Of a DNA stretch of 17,504 bases, positions 12,222 to 17,504 are shown piece after piece. Source of the stretch: Oscillospiraceae bacterium. GTDB lineage: Bacteria > Bacillota_A > Clostridia > Oscillospirales > Oscillospiraceae. Both the position numbers and the translations under genes were made by a program. The DNA lies in assembly GCA_017381835.1 (NCBI GenBank), contig JAFOBK010000198.1:1-17504 (forward strand), read 5' to 3'. How positions within the stretch are numbered: the stretch's first letter is position 1; every line of letters starts with the position of its first letter. The notes beneath the pieces are model-generated. The model saw only the letters and a program-made list of their open reading frames with translations, was not told the origin of the DNA and did not search any database.

Positions 12222-12653
12222 ATGAAAGTACTCATCGACGCAGATGCCTGCCCGGTAACGGGGATTACGGTGAATCTTTGTAAAAGATTCTCTGTTCCTT
12301 GTGTTCTGCTCTGCGACACCGCCCATACCATCTATAAAGACGGTGCGGAAACCCTTGTTTTTGACAAAGGCTCTGACAGCGTGGACTTCGCTCTTGTGAA
12401 CCGTACAGCGCCCGGTGACATTGTCATCACCCAGGATTACGGTCTTGCTTCCATGTGCTTAGGCCGTGGTGTTCGAGTACTGCACCAGGACGGCTGGGAA
12501 TATACCCTGGACAACATCTCCGGCCTCATGGAGCAGCGGCACATTGCTAAAAAGCATCGCATGGCCGGTGGCCGCATAAAAGGCCCCGCCAAACGCACCA
12601 AAGCGCAGGACATTGCCTTTGAAAAGGCATTTCAGCAGCTGCTCCAGGGATAA
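12222..12653 (+). CDS. yaiI: UPF0178/DUF188 family protein (YaiI/YqxD-like)
   Basis: A 143-residue protein of the UPF0178 family, predicted PIN-like nuclease fold. The N-terminal MKVLIDADACPV holds the conserved Asp residues D6 and D8 and the Cys10-Pro11, and the central VITQDYGLASMCLGRGVRVLH (about 73-93) holds the other conserved acidic turn. The C-terminal basic stretch RIKGPAKRTKAQD may contact nucleic acid; activity is not established. The Met of MKVLID follows GGAGG, while eight upstream codons in the frame precede that site. The last 22 bases overlap the end of the convergent pseudouridine synthase gene and no terminator lies between them. Confidence 0.9.
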   Translation: MKVLIDADACPVTGITVNLCKRFSVPCVLLCDTAHTIYKDGAETLVFDKGSDSVDFALVNRTAPGDIVITQDYGLASMCLGRGVRVLHQDGWEYTLDNISGLMEQRHIAKKHRMAGGRIKGPAKRTKAQDIAFEKAFQQLLQG

Positions 12654-13264
12654 ATATCCGGCGGATCCAGCTGGAATTCCATAGGCTTACCGGAATAGGG
12701 ATGCTTAAATGTCAACCGACAAGACCACAGCGCGATCTGACAATCATCTTCCGGAATGCCATACTTCTTATCCCCCACGAGAGGCAAACCTCTTCCGGAG
12801 AACTGAGCACGAATCTGATGGGTACGGCCGGTATGAAGTCGGATGCGGACACGGGTCATATTTTCTGCCCGGTTCAGCACCCAATACTCCAAAATCGCTT
12901 CCTGGACATCTTTGCCTGGCTCTGTGACAATATAGGTCTTTCGCTCCTGCTTATCTCTAAGAAGCAGATCCCGGAATTCCCCGTGATCGTCCTGTAAACT
13001 GCCGTGGCATACCGCCATGTATTCTTTTCCGAATTCCCCTTCCCGAATCTGTCGGGACAGCTCCGAGGCCGCCTTACTTCTGCGTGCCAGCACCATGAGG
13101 CCGGAAACCGTCCGATCCAACCGATGGACAGTCCGCACATTGGCATTGGGGTCGCCCAAGGCCTCTCTTACCAATTCCGGCAAACCGCCAGGCTCATCGG
13201 TGGACAGCACCCCCGCTGGCTTTACGCACACAAGGATATCCTTATCCTGATAAATAATATCCAT
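12632..13264 (-). CDS. RluA-family pseudouridine synthase
   Basis: A 210-residue RNA pseudouridine synthase of the RluA/RsuA fold, shorter than RluD-type enzymes because there is no N-terminal S4 domain. The catalytic Asp50 is in HRLDRTVSGLMVLAR (47-61). Other family blocks are VCVKPAGVLS (12-21), GKEYMAVCHG, HTGRTHQIRAQF near residue 145, and LVGDKKYG near 161. It isomerises uridine in ribosomal or transfer RNA; the target cannot be told. The start follows TTTGGAGTG and there is a good upstream promoter. It converges on and overlaps the UPF0178 gene by 22 bases. Confidence 0.92.
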   Translation of the reverse strand: MDIIYQDKDILVCVKPAGVLSTDEPGGLPELVREALGDPNANVRTVHRLDRTVSGLMVLARRSKAASELSRQIREGEFGKEYMAVCHGSLQDDHGEFRDLLLRDKQERKTYIVTEPGKDVQEAILEYWVLNRAENMTRVRIRLHTGRTHQIRAQFSGRGLPLVGDKKYGIPEDDCQIALWSCRLTFKHPYSGKPMEFQLDPPDIYPWSSC

Positions 13265-13289
13265 AATTCACTCCAAACGTGTTTTTCTT

Positions 13290-13318
13290 ATCCTAACAAA
13301 AATACCGCTCAATAGCAA
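13290..13318 (-). promoter_or_regulatory. promoter of the pseudouridine synthase gene
   Basis: Minus-strand TTGCTA (13318-13313), 17 bases, TAGGAT (13295-13290), 26 bases before the start codon. Confidence 0.5.
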
Positions 13319-13339
13319 GTACGAAAAGGTGGGATTCCT

Positions 13340-13795
13340 TTGCGAAAGCACTATATGACGCTCAACTGCACTCGAGAAGAAACCGAATACCGCCTAAAAC
13401 AGCAACTGCGTGTTTACCCTCCCAAGGGAATTGTCGAAGAATACGGTTTTAAAATATATAAGCATCCGCCCGGACATTTTGTTACTAACGGCATCCACGA
13501 ATCTTTGTTCTGTTTTTATGGTAATTATCGGCAAAACGGCAGCCGTACGAATTTAGCATACCGGATTCGTCCCGGTATTTCCATATTCCTTATGTTTCTG
13601 TTGTTAACCGTATTATCGCTGCTTACTACCCTCGATGTTCTTATCAATCATAAGTCAGTCGACACCATTGTCATTCCACTTGGCTTTTTCATTGTAGTTT
13701 TTCTGATCATGCAAACCGGAAAGAAAAAATGCATGACCGATTTTGAAAACCAACTAAATGCAAAACCCACTATTACAAATAGGAGGCATCTATGA
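13340..13795 (+). CDS. hypothetical membrane protein, first gene of hydroxyacid dehydrogenase operon
   Basis: An unrecognised protein of about 151 residues with two predicted membrane helices (about 78-97 and 108-124) after a charged N-terminal region of about 75 residues. The first codon is TTG at 13340, which has AAAAGGTGG at a proper distance; the next candidate, ATG at 13355, lacks a ribosome site, so TTG is preferred but not certain. The membrane part is followed by a basic segment GKKKC and a short cytoplasmic tail. Its stop overlaps the next start as ATGA, and the AGGAGG for that gene lies in its last codons, so the two are coupled. It lies in the same orientation as the dehydrogenase and nitroreductase; no function can be named. 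Confidence 0.75.
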   Translation: MRKHYMTLNCTREETEYRLKQQLRVYPPKGIVEEYGFKIYKHPPGHFVTNGIHESLFCFYGNYRQNGSRTNLAYRIRPGISIFLMFLLLTVLSLLTTLDVLINHKSVDTIVIPLGFFIVVFLIMQTGKKKCMTDFENQLNAKPTITNRRHL

Positions 13796-14748
13796 AGATT
13801 GTTATCTTGGACGGCCACGCTGTGAACCCCGGTGACTTAAGCTGGGATTTTCTGAACAAGTACGGCGAGGTCACCGTATATGAGCGCACCAAGCTCGACG
13901 AAGTGGCAAAGCGCATCGGGGATGCAGAGATTGTGCTGACCAACAAATCTCCCATTAACGAAGAGATTCTGAGTGCCTGCCCCAATATCAAGTTGGTGTG
14001 TGTGCTGGCAACGGGTTACAATGTAGTGGATTGTGAAGCCACCAAAAAGCGGGGCATCCCCGTATGTAATGTTCCCGACTATGGCACCGCCGCCGTGGCC
14101 CAGTTTACCTTTGCGCTGCTGCTGGATCTGTGCCATAAGGTTGCCCATCATGCGCAGACCGTCCGGGATGGCAAATGGTGTGAGAGCCCTGACTTCTGCT
14201 ATTGGGAAACACCCCAGATGGAACTGGCAGGCAAAACCCTGGGTATCATCGGCTTTGGCCGTATTGGTCGAGCAGTAGGCAGAATTGCCAACGCTTTCGG
14301 CATGAAGGTCATTGCCTACAATCGCAGCCAGTGCGAAGAAGGCAAGGCTATCGGAAGTTATGTAAACTTAGAGGAACTGCTGGCATCTTCCGATATTATC
14401 TCTCTGCACTGTCCCCTCACCCCCGAAAATACCGCCATGATCAACGCGCAGACCATCGCCAAAATGAAGGACGGCGCCATTCTCATCAACACCGCACGTG
14501 GGCCGTTGATCGATGAGTCCGCACTGGCTGCCGCGCTGGAGTCCGGTAAGCTCAGAGGCGCCGCCTGCGATGTAATCTCCGCTGAACCGATGACTGAGAA
14601 TAATCCTCTGAAAACTGCGCCCAACTGTATCGTCACCCCCCACATGGCCTGGGCACCCATTGAAAGCCGCAAGCGGATTCAGGAATGTACCGATCGGAGC
14701 ATTCAGGCATTCCTGGCAGGATCTCCTATCAACACGGTCAATATGTGA
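13792..14748 (+). CDS. D-2-hydroxyacid dehydrogenase (glycerate/hydroxypyruvate reductase-like)
   Basis: A 318-residue NAD(P)-dependent D-2-hydroxyacid dehydrogenase. The cofactor-binding loop is GIIGFGRIGRAVG (151-163), and the catalytic triad is Arg236 in INTARGPLID, Glu265 in VISAEP, and His284 in VTPHMAW. The length and the TPHMAWAPIESR ending match the hydroxypyruvate/glycerate subgroup more than lactate dehydrogenase or SerA. It reduces a 2-keto acid or oxidises a D-hydroxyacid in the cytoplasm. It overlaps the membrane protein gene and is 8 bases before the nitroreductase, so all three form one operon. Specificity among glyoxylate, hydroxypyruvate and other acids is unproven. Confidence 0.92.
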   Translation: MKIVILDGHAVNPGDLSWDFLNKYGEVTVYERTKLDEVAKRIGDAEIVLTNKSPINEEILSACPNIKLVCVLATGYNVVDCEATKKRGIPVCNVPDYGTAAVAQFTFALLLDLCHKVAHHAQTVRDGKWCESPDFCYWETPQMELAGKTLGIIGFGRIGRAVGRIANAFGMKVIAYNRSQCEEGKAIGSYVNLEELLASSDIISLHCPLTPENTAMINAQTIAKMKDGAILINTARGPLIDESALAAALESGKLRGAACDVISAEPMTENNPLKTAPNCIVTPHMAWAPIESRKRIQECTDRSIQAFLAGSPINTVNM

Positions 14749-14756
14749 GGTAATGT

Positions 14757-15482
14757 ATGAACGAAGTCATTGAGCAGTTATATTGCCGTAAGAGTATCCG
14801 TGTGTACACAGAGCAGGAAATTGGTAAAGTTGAAAAAGATGCCATTCTCCGTGCTGCCGCGGAAGCTCCTACCGCAGGCAACCAACAGCTTTATACCATA
14901 TTAGATATTACCGATCAGTCTCTCAAAGAGAAATTGGTGGAGACCTGTGACCATCAGCCTATGATTGCTCAGGCGAAAATGGTGCTGATTTTCTGCGCCG
15001 ATTGCAAAAAATGGTATGATGCCTACCTTGCAGTAGGCTGCCAGACCCGCAAACCCGGTGTAGGCGATTTGATGCTGGCTGTGACCGATGCTATGATCGC
15101 AGCACAGAATGCAGTCACCGCCGCAGAAAGTTTGGGAATCGGCTCCTGCTACATCGGCGACATTATGGAAAACTGCGAAGACCAGCGGGAATTGCTGCAT
15201 CTTCCCGAGTATGTTGTTCCCGTGGGCATGCTGATTTTCGGTTATCCCACGGACCAGCAAAAATCCCGCCCCAAACCGGAGCGGGTAGAGCAAAAGTACA
15301 TCGTACACGAAAATGGTTACACCCCTCTGTCTGACAAGGATCTGGAAGATATGTGGACTCCCCGATCCGGAGAAAAAGGCTACGAAGTCTGGATGCAGGC
15401 ATTCTGCAACCGGAAATACAATAGTGAATTCTCCCGGGAAATGACCCGGTCTGTTACCAAATATCTGGAACAGTTCAAATAA
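14757..15482 (+). CDS. nitroreductase-family FMN oxidoreductase (NfsA-like)
   Basis: A 241-residue nitroreductase-fold protein. The N-terminal FMN-phosphate motif is CRKSIRVYTEQEI (10-22), followed by AAAEAPTAGNQQLYT (33-47) with the family's conserved Asn, and the central AAQNAVTAAESLGIGSCYIGDI (120-141). The C-terminal extension after GYP (about 160-241), with a Lys/Arg-rich part, resembles NfsA-type proteins and probably covers the flavin. It reduces nitro groups or quinones in vitro; the natural substrate is not known. It is the last gene in the operon, with GAGG before the ATG, and is followed by a strong terminator. Confidence 0.9.
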   Translation: MNEVIEQLYCRKSIRVYTEQEIGKVEKDAILRAAAEAPTAGNQQLYTILDITDQSLKEKLVETCDHQPMIAQAKMVLIFCADCKKWYDAYLAVGCQTRKPGVGDLMLAVTDAMIAAQNAVTAAESLGIGSCYIGDIMENCEDQRELLHLPEYVVPVGMLIFGYPTDQQKSRPKPERVEQKYIVHENGYTPLSDKDLEDMWTPRSGEKGYEVWMQAFCNRKYNSEFSREMTRSVTKYLEQFK

Positions 15483-15485
15483 TAA

Positions 15486-15511
15486 AAGCCCCGACCGATT
15501 GGTCGGGGCTT
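15486..15511. terminator. bidirectional terminator between nitroreductase and malic enzyme
   Basis: Arms AAGCCCCGACC (15486-15496) and GGTCGGGGCTT (15501-15511), GATT loop. T-rich on the plus side and TTTTATT on the minus side, between converging operons. Confidence 0.93.
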
Positions 15512-15517
15512 CTCATT

Positions 15518-16690
15518 TTAGATTCTTGCTACACCGGTAGCGCGGGCAGCTTCTGCAACTGCCTTGGCAACTGCAGGGCCAACGCGCTCGTCAAAGGCTG
15601 CGGGAATGATGTACTCCTCGTTCAGCTCATCATCAGAAATGAGGTTAGCCAATGCCATAGCAGCTGCCATCTTCATCTCTTCGTTGATATCAGAAGCACG
15701 GACATCAAAAGTGCCGCGGAAAATACCGGGGAAAGCCAGAACATTGTTGATCTGGTTGGGGAAGTCACTGCGTCCGGTAGATACCACTCTAGCACCGCCT
15801 GCCTTAGCATCTTCGGGGAAGATCTCAGGAGTGGGATTTGCGCAGGCAAAGATGATTGCATCCTTATTCATGGTCTTGACCATCTCGGTTGTCAGGGTAC
15901 CGGGAGCGGAAACACCGATAAATACATCAGCGCCCTTGATCACATCACAGAGCTTTCCGGCCTCCTTCTGCAGGTTGGTAACCTCAGCCATTTCCTTCTT
16001 GATCCAGTTGAGACCCTCGCGACCGGCATAGATAGCACCGGTACGGTCGGTCATAACCACATTCTTAAAACCTGCACTCAGCAGCAGCTTTACGATAGCA
16101 ATAGCAGCCGCACCTGCACCGGAAGTAACAACCTTGACCTCTTCCTTCTTCTTGCCAACAACTTTCAGCGCATTCAGCAGGCCTGCCAGGGTAATGACAG
16201 CGGTACCGTGCTGGTCATCGTGGAAGATAGGAATGTCGCACTTTTCCTTCAGCTTGCGCTCGATTTCGAAGCAGCGGGGTGCGGAGATATCCTCCAGGTT
16301 GATGCCGCCAAAAGAACCGGACATCAGATAAACCGCATTAACAAACTCATCCACATCCTTAGACTTAACGCACAGAGGGAACGCATCCACATCAGCAAAA
16401 GCCTTAAACAGGGCACATTTACCTTCCATAACGGGCATGCCAGCTTCAGGGCCGATATCACCCAGACCCAGGACTGCAGTACCGTCGGTAATAACAGCAC
16501 ACAGATTATGACGGCGGGTCAACTCATAAGACTTATTAACATCCTTCTGAATCTCCAGGCAGGGCTGGGCAACACCGGGTGTATAGGCCAGGGACAGATC
16601 CTCCTTGGTCTTGCAGGGCACAGTGCTGATCACTTCGATCTTACCACCCCACTGGGCATGCTTTTTCAAAGATTCCTTAGCATAATCCAT
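15518..16690 (-). CDS. malic enzyme (NAD(P)-dependent, malate to pyruvate)
   Basis: A 390-residue bacterial malic enzyme of the short type without a phosphotransacetylase domain. It oxidatively decarboxylates malate to pyruvate and CO2. Catalytic residues are visible: Tyr36 in LAYTPGVA, Lys91 in MEGKCALFK, metal ligands Glu133/Asp134 in NLEDISAP and Asp158/Asp159 in FHDDQHGTA, and the nucleotide loop [10 protein letters not shown] near 189-198, plus FACANPTPE near 285. NAD or NADP preference cannot be fixed here. The start follows AAAGGATG, and its long leader can hide this site (described separately). It is a one-gene unit with its own promoter and terminator and would feed pyruvate and reducing power. 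Confidence 0.95.
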   Translation of the reverse strand: MDYAKESLKKHAQWGGKIEVISTVPCKTKEDLSLAYTPGVAQPCLEIQKDVNKSYELTRRHNLCAVITDGTAVLGLGDIGPEAGMPVMEGKCALFKAFADVDAFPLCVKSKDVDEFVNAVYLMSGSFGGINLEDISAPRCFEIERKLKEKCDIPIFHDDQHGTAVITLAGLLNALKVVGKKKEEVKVVTSGAGAAAIAIVKLLLSAGFKNVVMTDRTGAIYAGREGLNWIKKEMAEVTNLQKEAGKLCDVIKGADVFIGVSAPGTLTTEMVKTMNKDAIIFACANPTPEIFPEDAKAGGARVVSTGRSDFPNQINNVLAFPGIFRGTFDVRASDINEEMKMAAAMALANLISDDELNEEYIIPAAFDERVGPAVAKAVAEAARATGVARI

Positions 16691-16835
16691 TCGATTTACA
16701 TCCTTTCAATACCGTATTCTTACCATCGCTTCCTGAATAATGAGGAATATCCAATCATATATGTCAGAAGGAGGTAATGTAGAAATACATATCCTGAGGC
16801 AAACGGGAAATTACCTCAATCCTTACTGTTTTCCC
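16691..16835 (-). promoter_or_regulatory. malic enzyme leader with alternative helices (candidate RNA switch)
   Basis: The leader of about 140 bases contains mutually exclusive pairings on the minus strand. GAGGTAAT (16817-16810) pairs perfectly with ATTACCTC (16778-16771). The overlapping TTACCTCCTT (16777-16768) can instead pair with AAGGATGTAA (16705-16696), which is the ribosome site, at nine of ten positions. Near the 5' end GGGAAA (16835-16830) can pair with TTTCCC (16810-16805), and TGAGG inside that loop with CCTCA (16799-16795), an H-type pseudoknot layout. These are short complementarities; function and any ligand are inferred. Confidence 0.4.
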
Positions 16836-16839
16836 TTAC

Positions 16840-16868
16840 ATTGTAACCCAAATTAGAGAAGTTTTCAA
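16840..16868 (-). promoter_or_regulatory. malic enzyme promoter
   Basis: Minus-strand TTGAAA (16868-16863), 17 bases, TACAAT (16845-16840). Predicted start is near 16833, about 143 bases before the start codon. Confidence 0.75.
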
Positions 16869-16992
16869 TTCTTTTTCGATGGGAAACATGGATTTAGTGA
16901 TCATGATTCAGTAAAACCTATGTATATTATGATATAATATCCCTGTACAAATTAAAGTTGCTGCACAATACCCTTCTCACAATAAAGAACAA
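16869..16992. other. gene-free AT-rich stretch with a small palindrome
   Basis: Between the malic enzyme promoter and the last rRNA terminator there is no gene. A perfect AT palindrome ATATTAT-GAT-ATAATAT occupies about 16925-16941; it contains TATAAT-like boxes but no convincing -35, so it is not called a promoter. Confidence 0.45.
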
Positions 16993-17018
16993 AAGCCTCA
17001 ACCTTTCGGTTGAGGTTT
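16993..17018 (-). terminator. third terminator downstream of 5S (module 1)
   Basis: Core arms CCTCAACC/GGTTGAGG (16996-17003, 17008-17015) with TTTC loop, extended by AAG/TTT. On the minus strand followed by TTTTG. It ends the outer 5S-like fragment. Confidence 0.8.
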
Positions 17019-17020
17019 CT

Positions 17021-17064
17021 TGTGTTCGCGTTACTTGGTTTTCCAGGTAGGCCAACGTATCGTC
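17021..17064 (-). repeat. truncated copy of the 5S rRNA 3' end, module 1
   Basis: On the minus strand this begins GACGATAC, continues GTTGGCCTACCTGG and ends AAGTAACGCGAACACA, the same 3' end as the 5S gene. Compared with the 5S it has a shortened helix region and AAAACC in place of AAAATA. It is not a complete 5S, since the 5' two thirds are missing. Confidence 0.85.
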
Positions 17065-17101
17065 ACGGCGTTGAAACAGTCCGGTGGACTGTTTCAGCCG
17101 T
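17065..17101. repeat. two-tier hairpin before module 1
   Basis: Outer stem ACGGC/GCCGT (17065-17069, 17097-17101) encloses a perfect 11-base stem TGAAACAGTCC/GGACTGTTTCA (17072-17082, 17086-17096) with a three-base loop. Its tip GTCC-RCC-GGAC on the minus strand matches the hairpins at 11678-11698 and, partly, 17200-17222. Confidence 0.8.
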
Positions 17102-17118
17102 TATTCGGTATGTATAGC

Positions 17119-17148
17119 AAAAGACCACATCTTTCGATGTGGTCTTTT
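17119..17148 (-). terminator. second terminator downstream of 5S (module 2)
   Basis: Perfect 13-base arms AAAAGACCACATC (17119-17131) and complement (17136-17148), TTTC loop, T run on the minus side. Confidence 0.88.
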
Positions 17149-17190
17149 GTGTTCGCGTTACTTATTTTCCAGGTAGGCCAACGTATCGTC
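17149..17190 (-). repeat. truncated copy of the 5S rRNA 3' end, module 2
   Basis: On the minus strand GACGATAC, GTTGGCCTACCTGG, then AAAATAAGTAACGCGAACAC. The last 21 bases are identical to the 3' end of the real 5S, and the inner part is identical to module 1, so the two modules are closer to each other than to the 5S. Confidence 0.85.
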
Positions 17191-17228
17191 CTGCCGTCCG
17201 TAAGTATCCGGCGGACATTTACAGGCAG
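17191..17228. repeat. two-tier hairpin before module 2
   Basis: Outer stem CTGCC/GGCAG (17191-17195, 17224-17228) encloses GTAAGTATCC/GGACATTTAC (17200-17209, 17213-17222), one mismatch and one G-U pair, three-base loop. The layout matches the module 1 hairpin although the stem sequences differ, which suggests selected structure. Confidence 0.7.
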
Positions 17229-17231
17229 AAA

Positions 17232-17259
17232 AAAGCCCCGACTTTTCAGTCGAGGCTTT
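17232..17259 (-). terminator. first 5S terminator
   Basis: Arms AAAGCCCCGACT (17232-17243) and AGTCGAGGCTTT (17248-17259), one G-U pair, TTTC loop, T run on the minus side. It starts three bases after the 5S end. Confidence 0.9.
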
Positions 17260-17261
17260 GT

Positions 17262-17376
17262 GTTCGCGTTACTTATTTTCCCAGGCAGTCACCCGCCAAG
17301 TATCGTCAGCGTACATGAGCTTAACTTCTGTGTTCGGGATGGGAACAGGTGGACCCTCATGACAATCAACACGAAC
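17262..17376 (-). rRNA. rrf: 5S ribosomal RNA
   Basis: A complete 5S rRNA of about 115 bases (ends uncertain by two bases). Minus strand starts GTTCGTG, pairing with CGCGAAC at the 3' end for helix I. The conserved core GTCCACCTGTTCCCATCCCG and CGAACACAGAAGTTAAGCTC (loop B to loop C) is present. There is no 23S rRNA directly upstream; instead a promoter and a tRNA end are seen, so this copy is outside a standard 16S-23S-5S operon. Confidence 0.95.
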
Positions 17377-17440
17377 TCTTATGGATGGGATTCAACCCAT
17401 CATTTATGTCAAAATCCGAACGGATTCTAACAGCAAAGAA

Positions 17441-17469
17441 ATTATATCACTGACAGTTTGTACTATCAA
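17441..17469 (-). promoter_or_regulatory. 5S rRNA promoter
   Basis: Minus-strand TTGATA (17469-17464), 17 bases, TATAAT (17446-17441). The transcript has a leader of about 58 bases with hairpins AATCCG/CGGATT (17413-17426) and GATGGG-N6-CCCATC (17384-17401), possible processing stems in the precursor. Confidence 0.8.
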
Positions 17470-17481
17470 GGGATTTTTTAT

Positions 17482-17504
17482 TGGTGACCCATACCGGATT
17501 CGAA
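17482..17504 (-). tRNA. tRNA 3' end, cut by the window edge (isotype not certain, perhaps Lys)
   Basis: On the minus strand TTCGAAT (T-loop), CCGGT (T-stem), ATGGGTC (acceptor), A and CCA. The acceptor 5' strand would be GACCCAT; with discriminator A this would fit tRNA-Lys, but the anticodon lies outside the window. Confidence 0.75.

Noticed and set aside
16925..16941. AT-rich palindrome ATATTAT-GAT-ATAATAT as terminator or promoter
   Set aside because: It has no GC stem and no good -35 box; kept only as a note.
17021..17270. CRISPR array from the direct repeats
   Set aside because: There are only three units, one being the real 5S 3' end, the spacers are themselves hairpins and terminators, and no cas gene is seen.
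17020..17430. 136-codon plus-strand open frame with repeated FALLIFQVGQRIV segments
   Set aside because: The apparent peptide repeats come from the antisense of the 5S-derived repeats and the 5S gene itself.

Overview
The window looks like the chromosome of an anaerobic Clostridia member of the Oscillospiraceae/Ruminococcaceae type. The reasons are moderate GC (about one half by eye), strong GGAGG ribosome binding sites, sigma-A promoters with 17-base spacers, many short GC-rich terminators, a metV-metF pair as in acetogenic and methyl-group-using Clostridia, a PadR/DUF2812 pair and a type II tRNA-Ser with encoded CCA. No phage, insertion sequence or CRISPR array was seen.

Layout. 1-2353: minus-strand metV-metF (metF cut by the window edge) and a LysR regulator followed by a small acidic protein. 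2394-3349: PadR regulator and DUF2812 membrane protein under an array of ATATATCG half-sites. 3357-11520: genes of catabolic enzyme families in divergent pairs around three promoter regions: pyruvate aldolase (DapA/NanA superfamily) with an unknown duplicated-domain protein, metal amidohydrolase with a GNAT, an unknown 295-residue protein opposite a cytoplasmic sialidase-like Asp-box propeller, a URO-D/MtaA-type protein, and YjbQ. 11521-11923: tRNA-Ser(CGA) with a terminator embedded in a long palindrome. 11920-15511: housekeeping genes (cysteine-rich zinc protein, UPF0178, RluA-type pseudouridine synthase) and an operon of membrane protein, D-2-hydroxyacid dehydrogenase and nitroreductase. 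15518-16868: NAD(P) malic enzyme with a leader that can form alternative helices. 16993-17504: a 5S rRNA gene with its own promoter, followed by two truncated copies of its 3' end, each with a hairpin and a terminator, and the 3' end of a tRNA.

How the genes may work together: the aldolase, amidohydrolase, Asp-box protein and URO-D protein are families that could take an imported sugar-acid or methylated compound to pyruvate and methyl groups; MetVF could handle methyl-tetrahydrofolate and malic enzyme and hydroxyacid dehydrogenase the C3/C4 acids. This is inference from family membership and proximity; no transporter lies in the window.

The structures least explained by ordinary annotation are the tandem 5S 3'-end/terminator modules (16993-17259), the tRNA-Ser palindrome (11727-11808), the shared hairpin tip TCC-RCC-GGA at both loci, and the malic enzyme leader (16691-16835).
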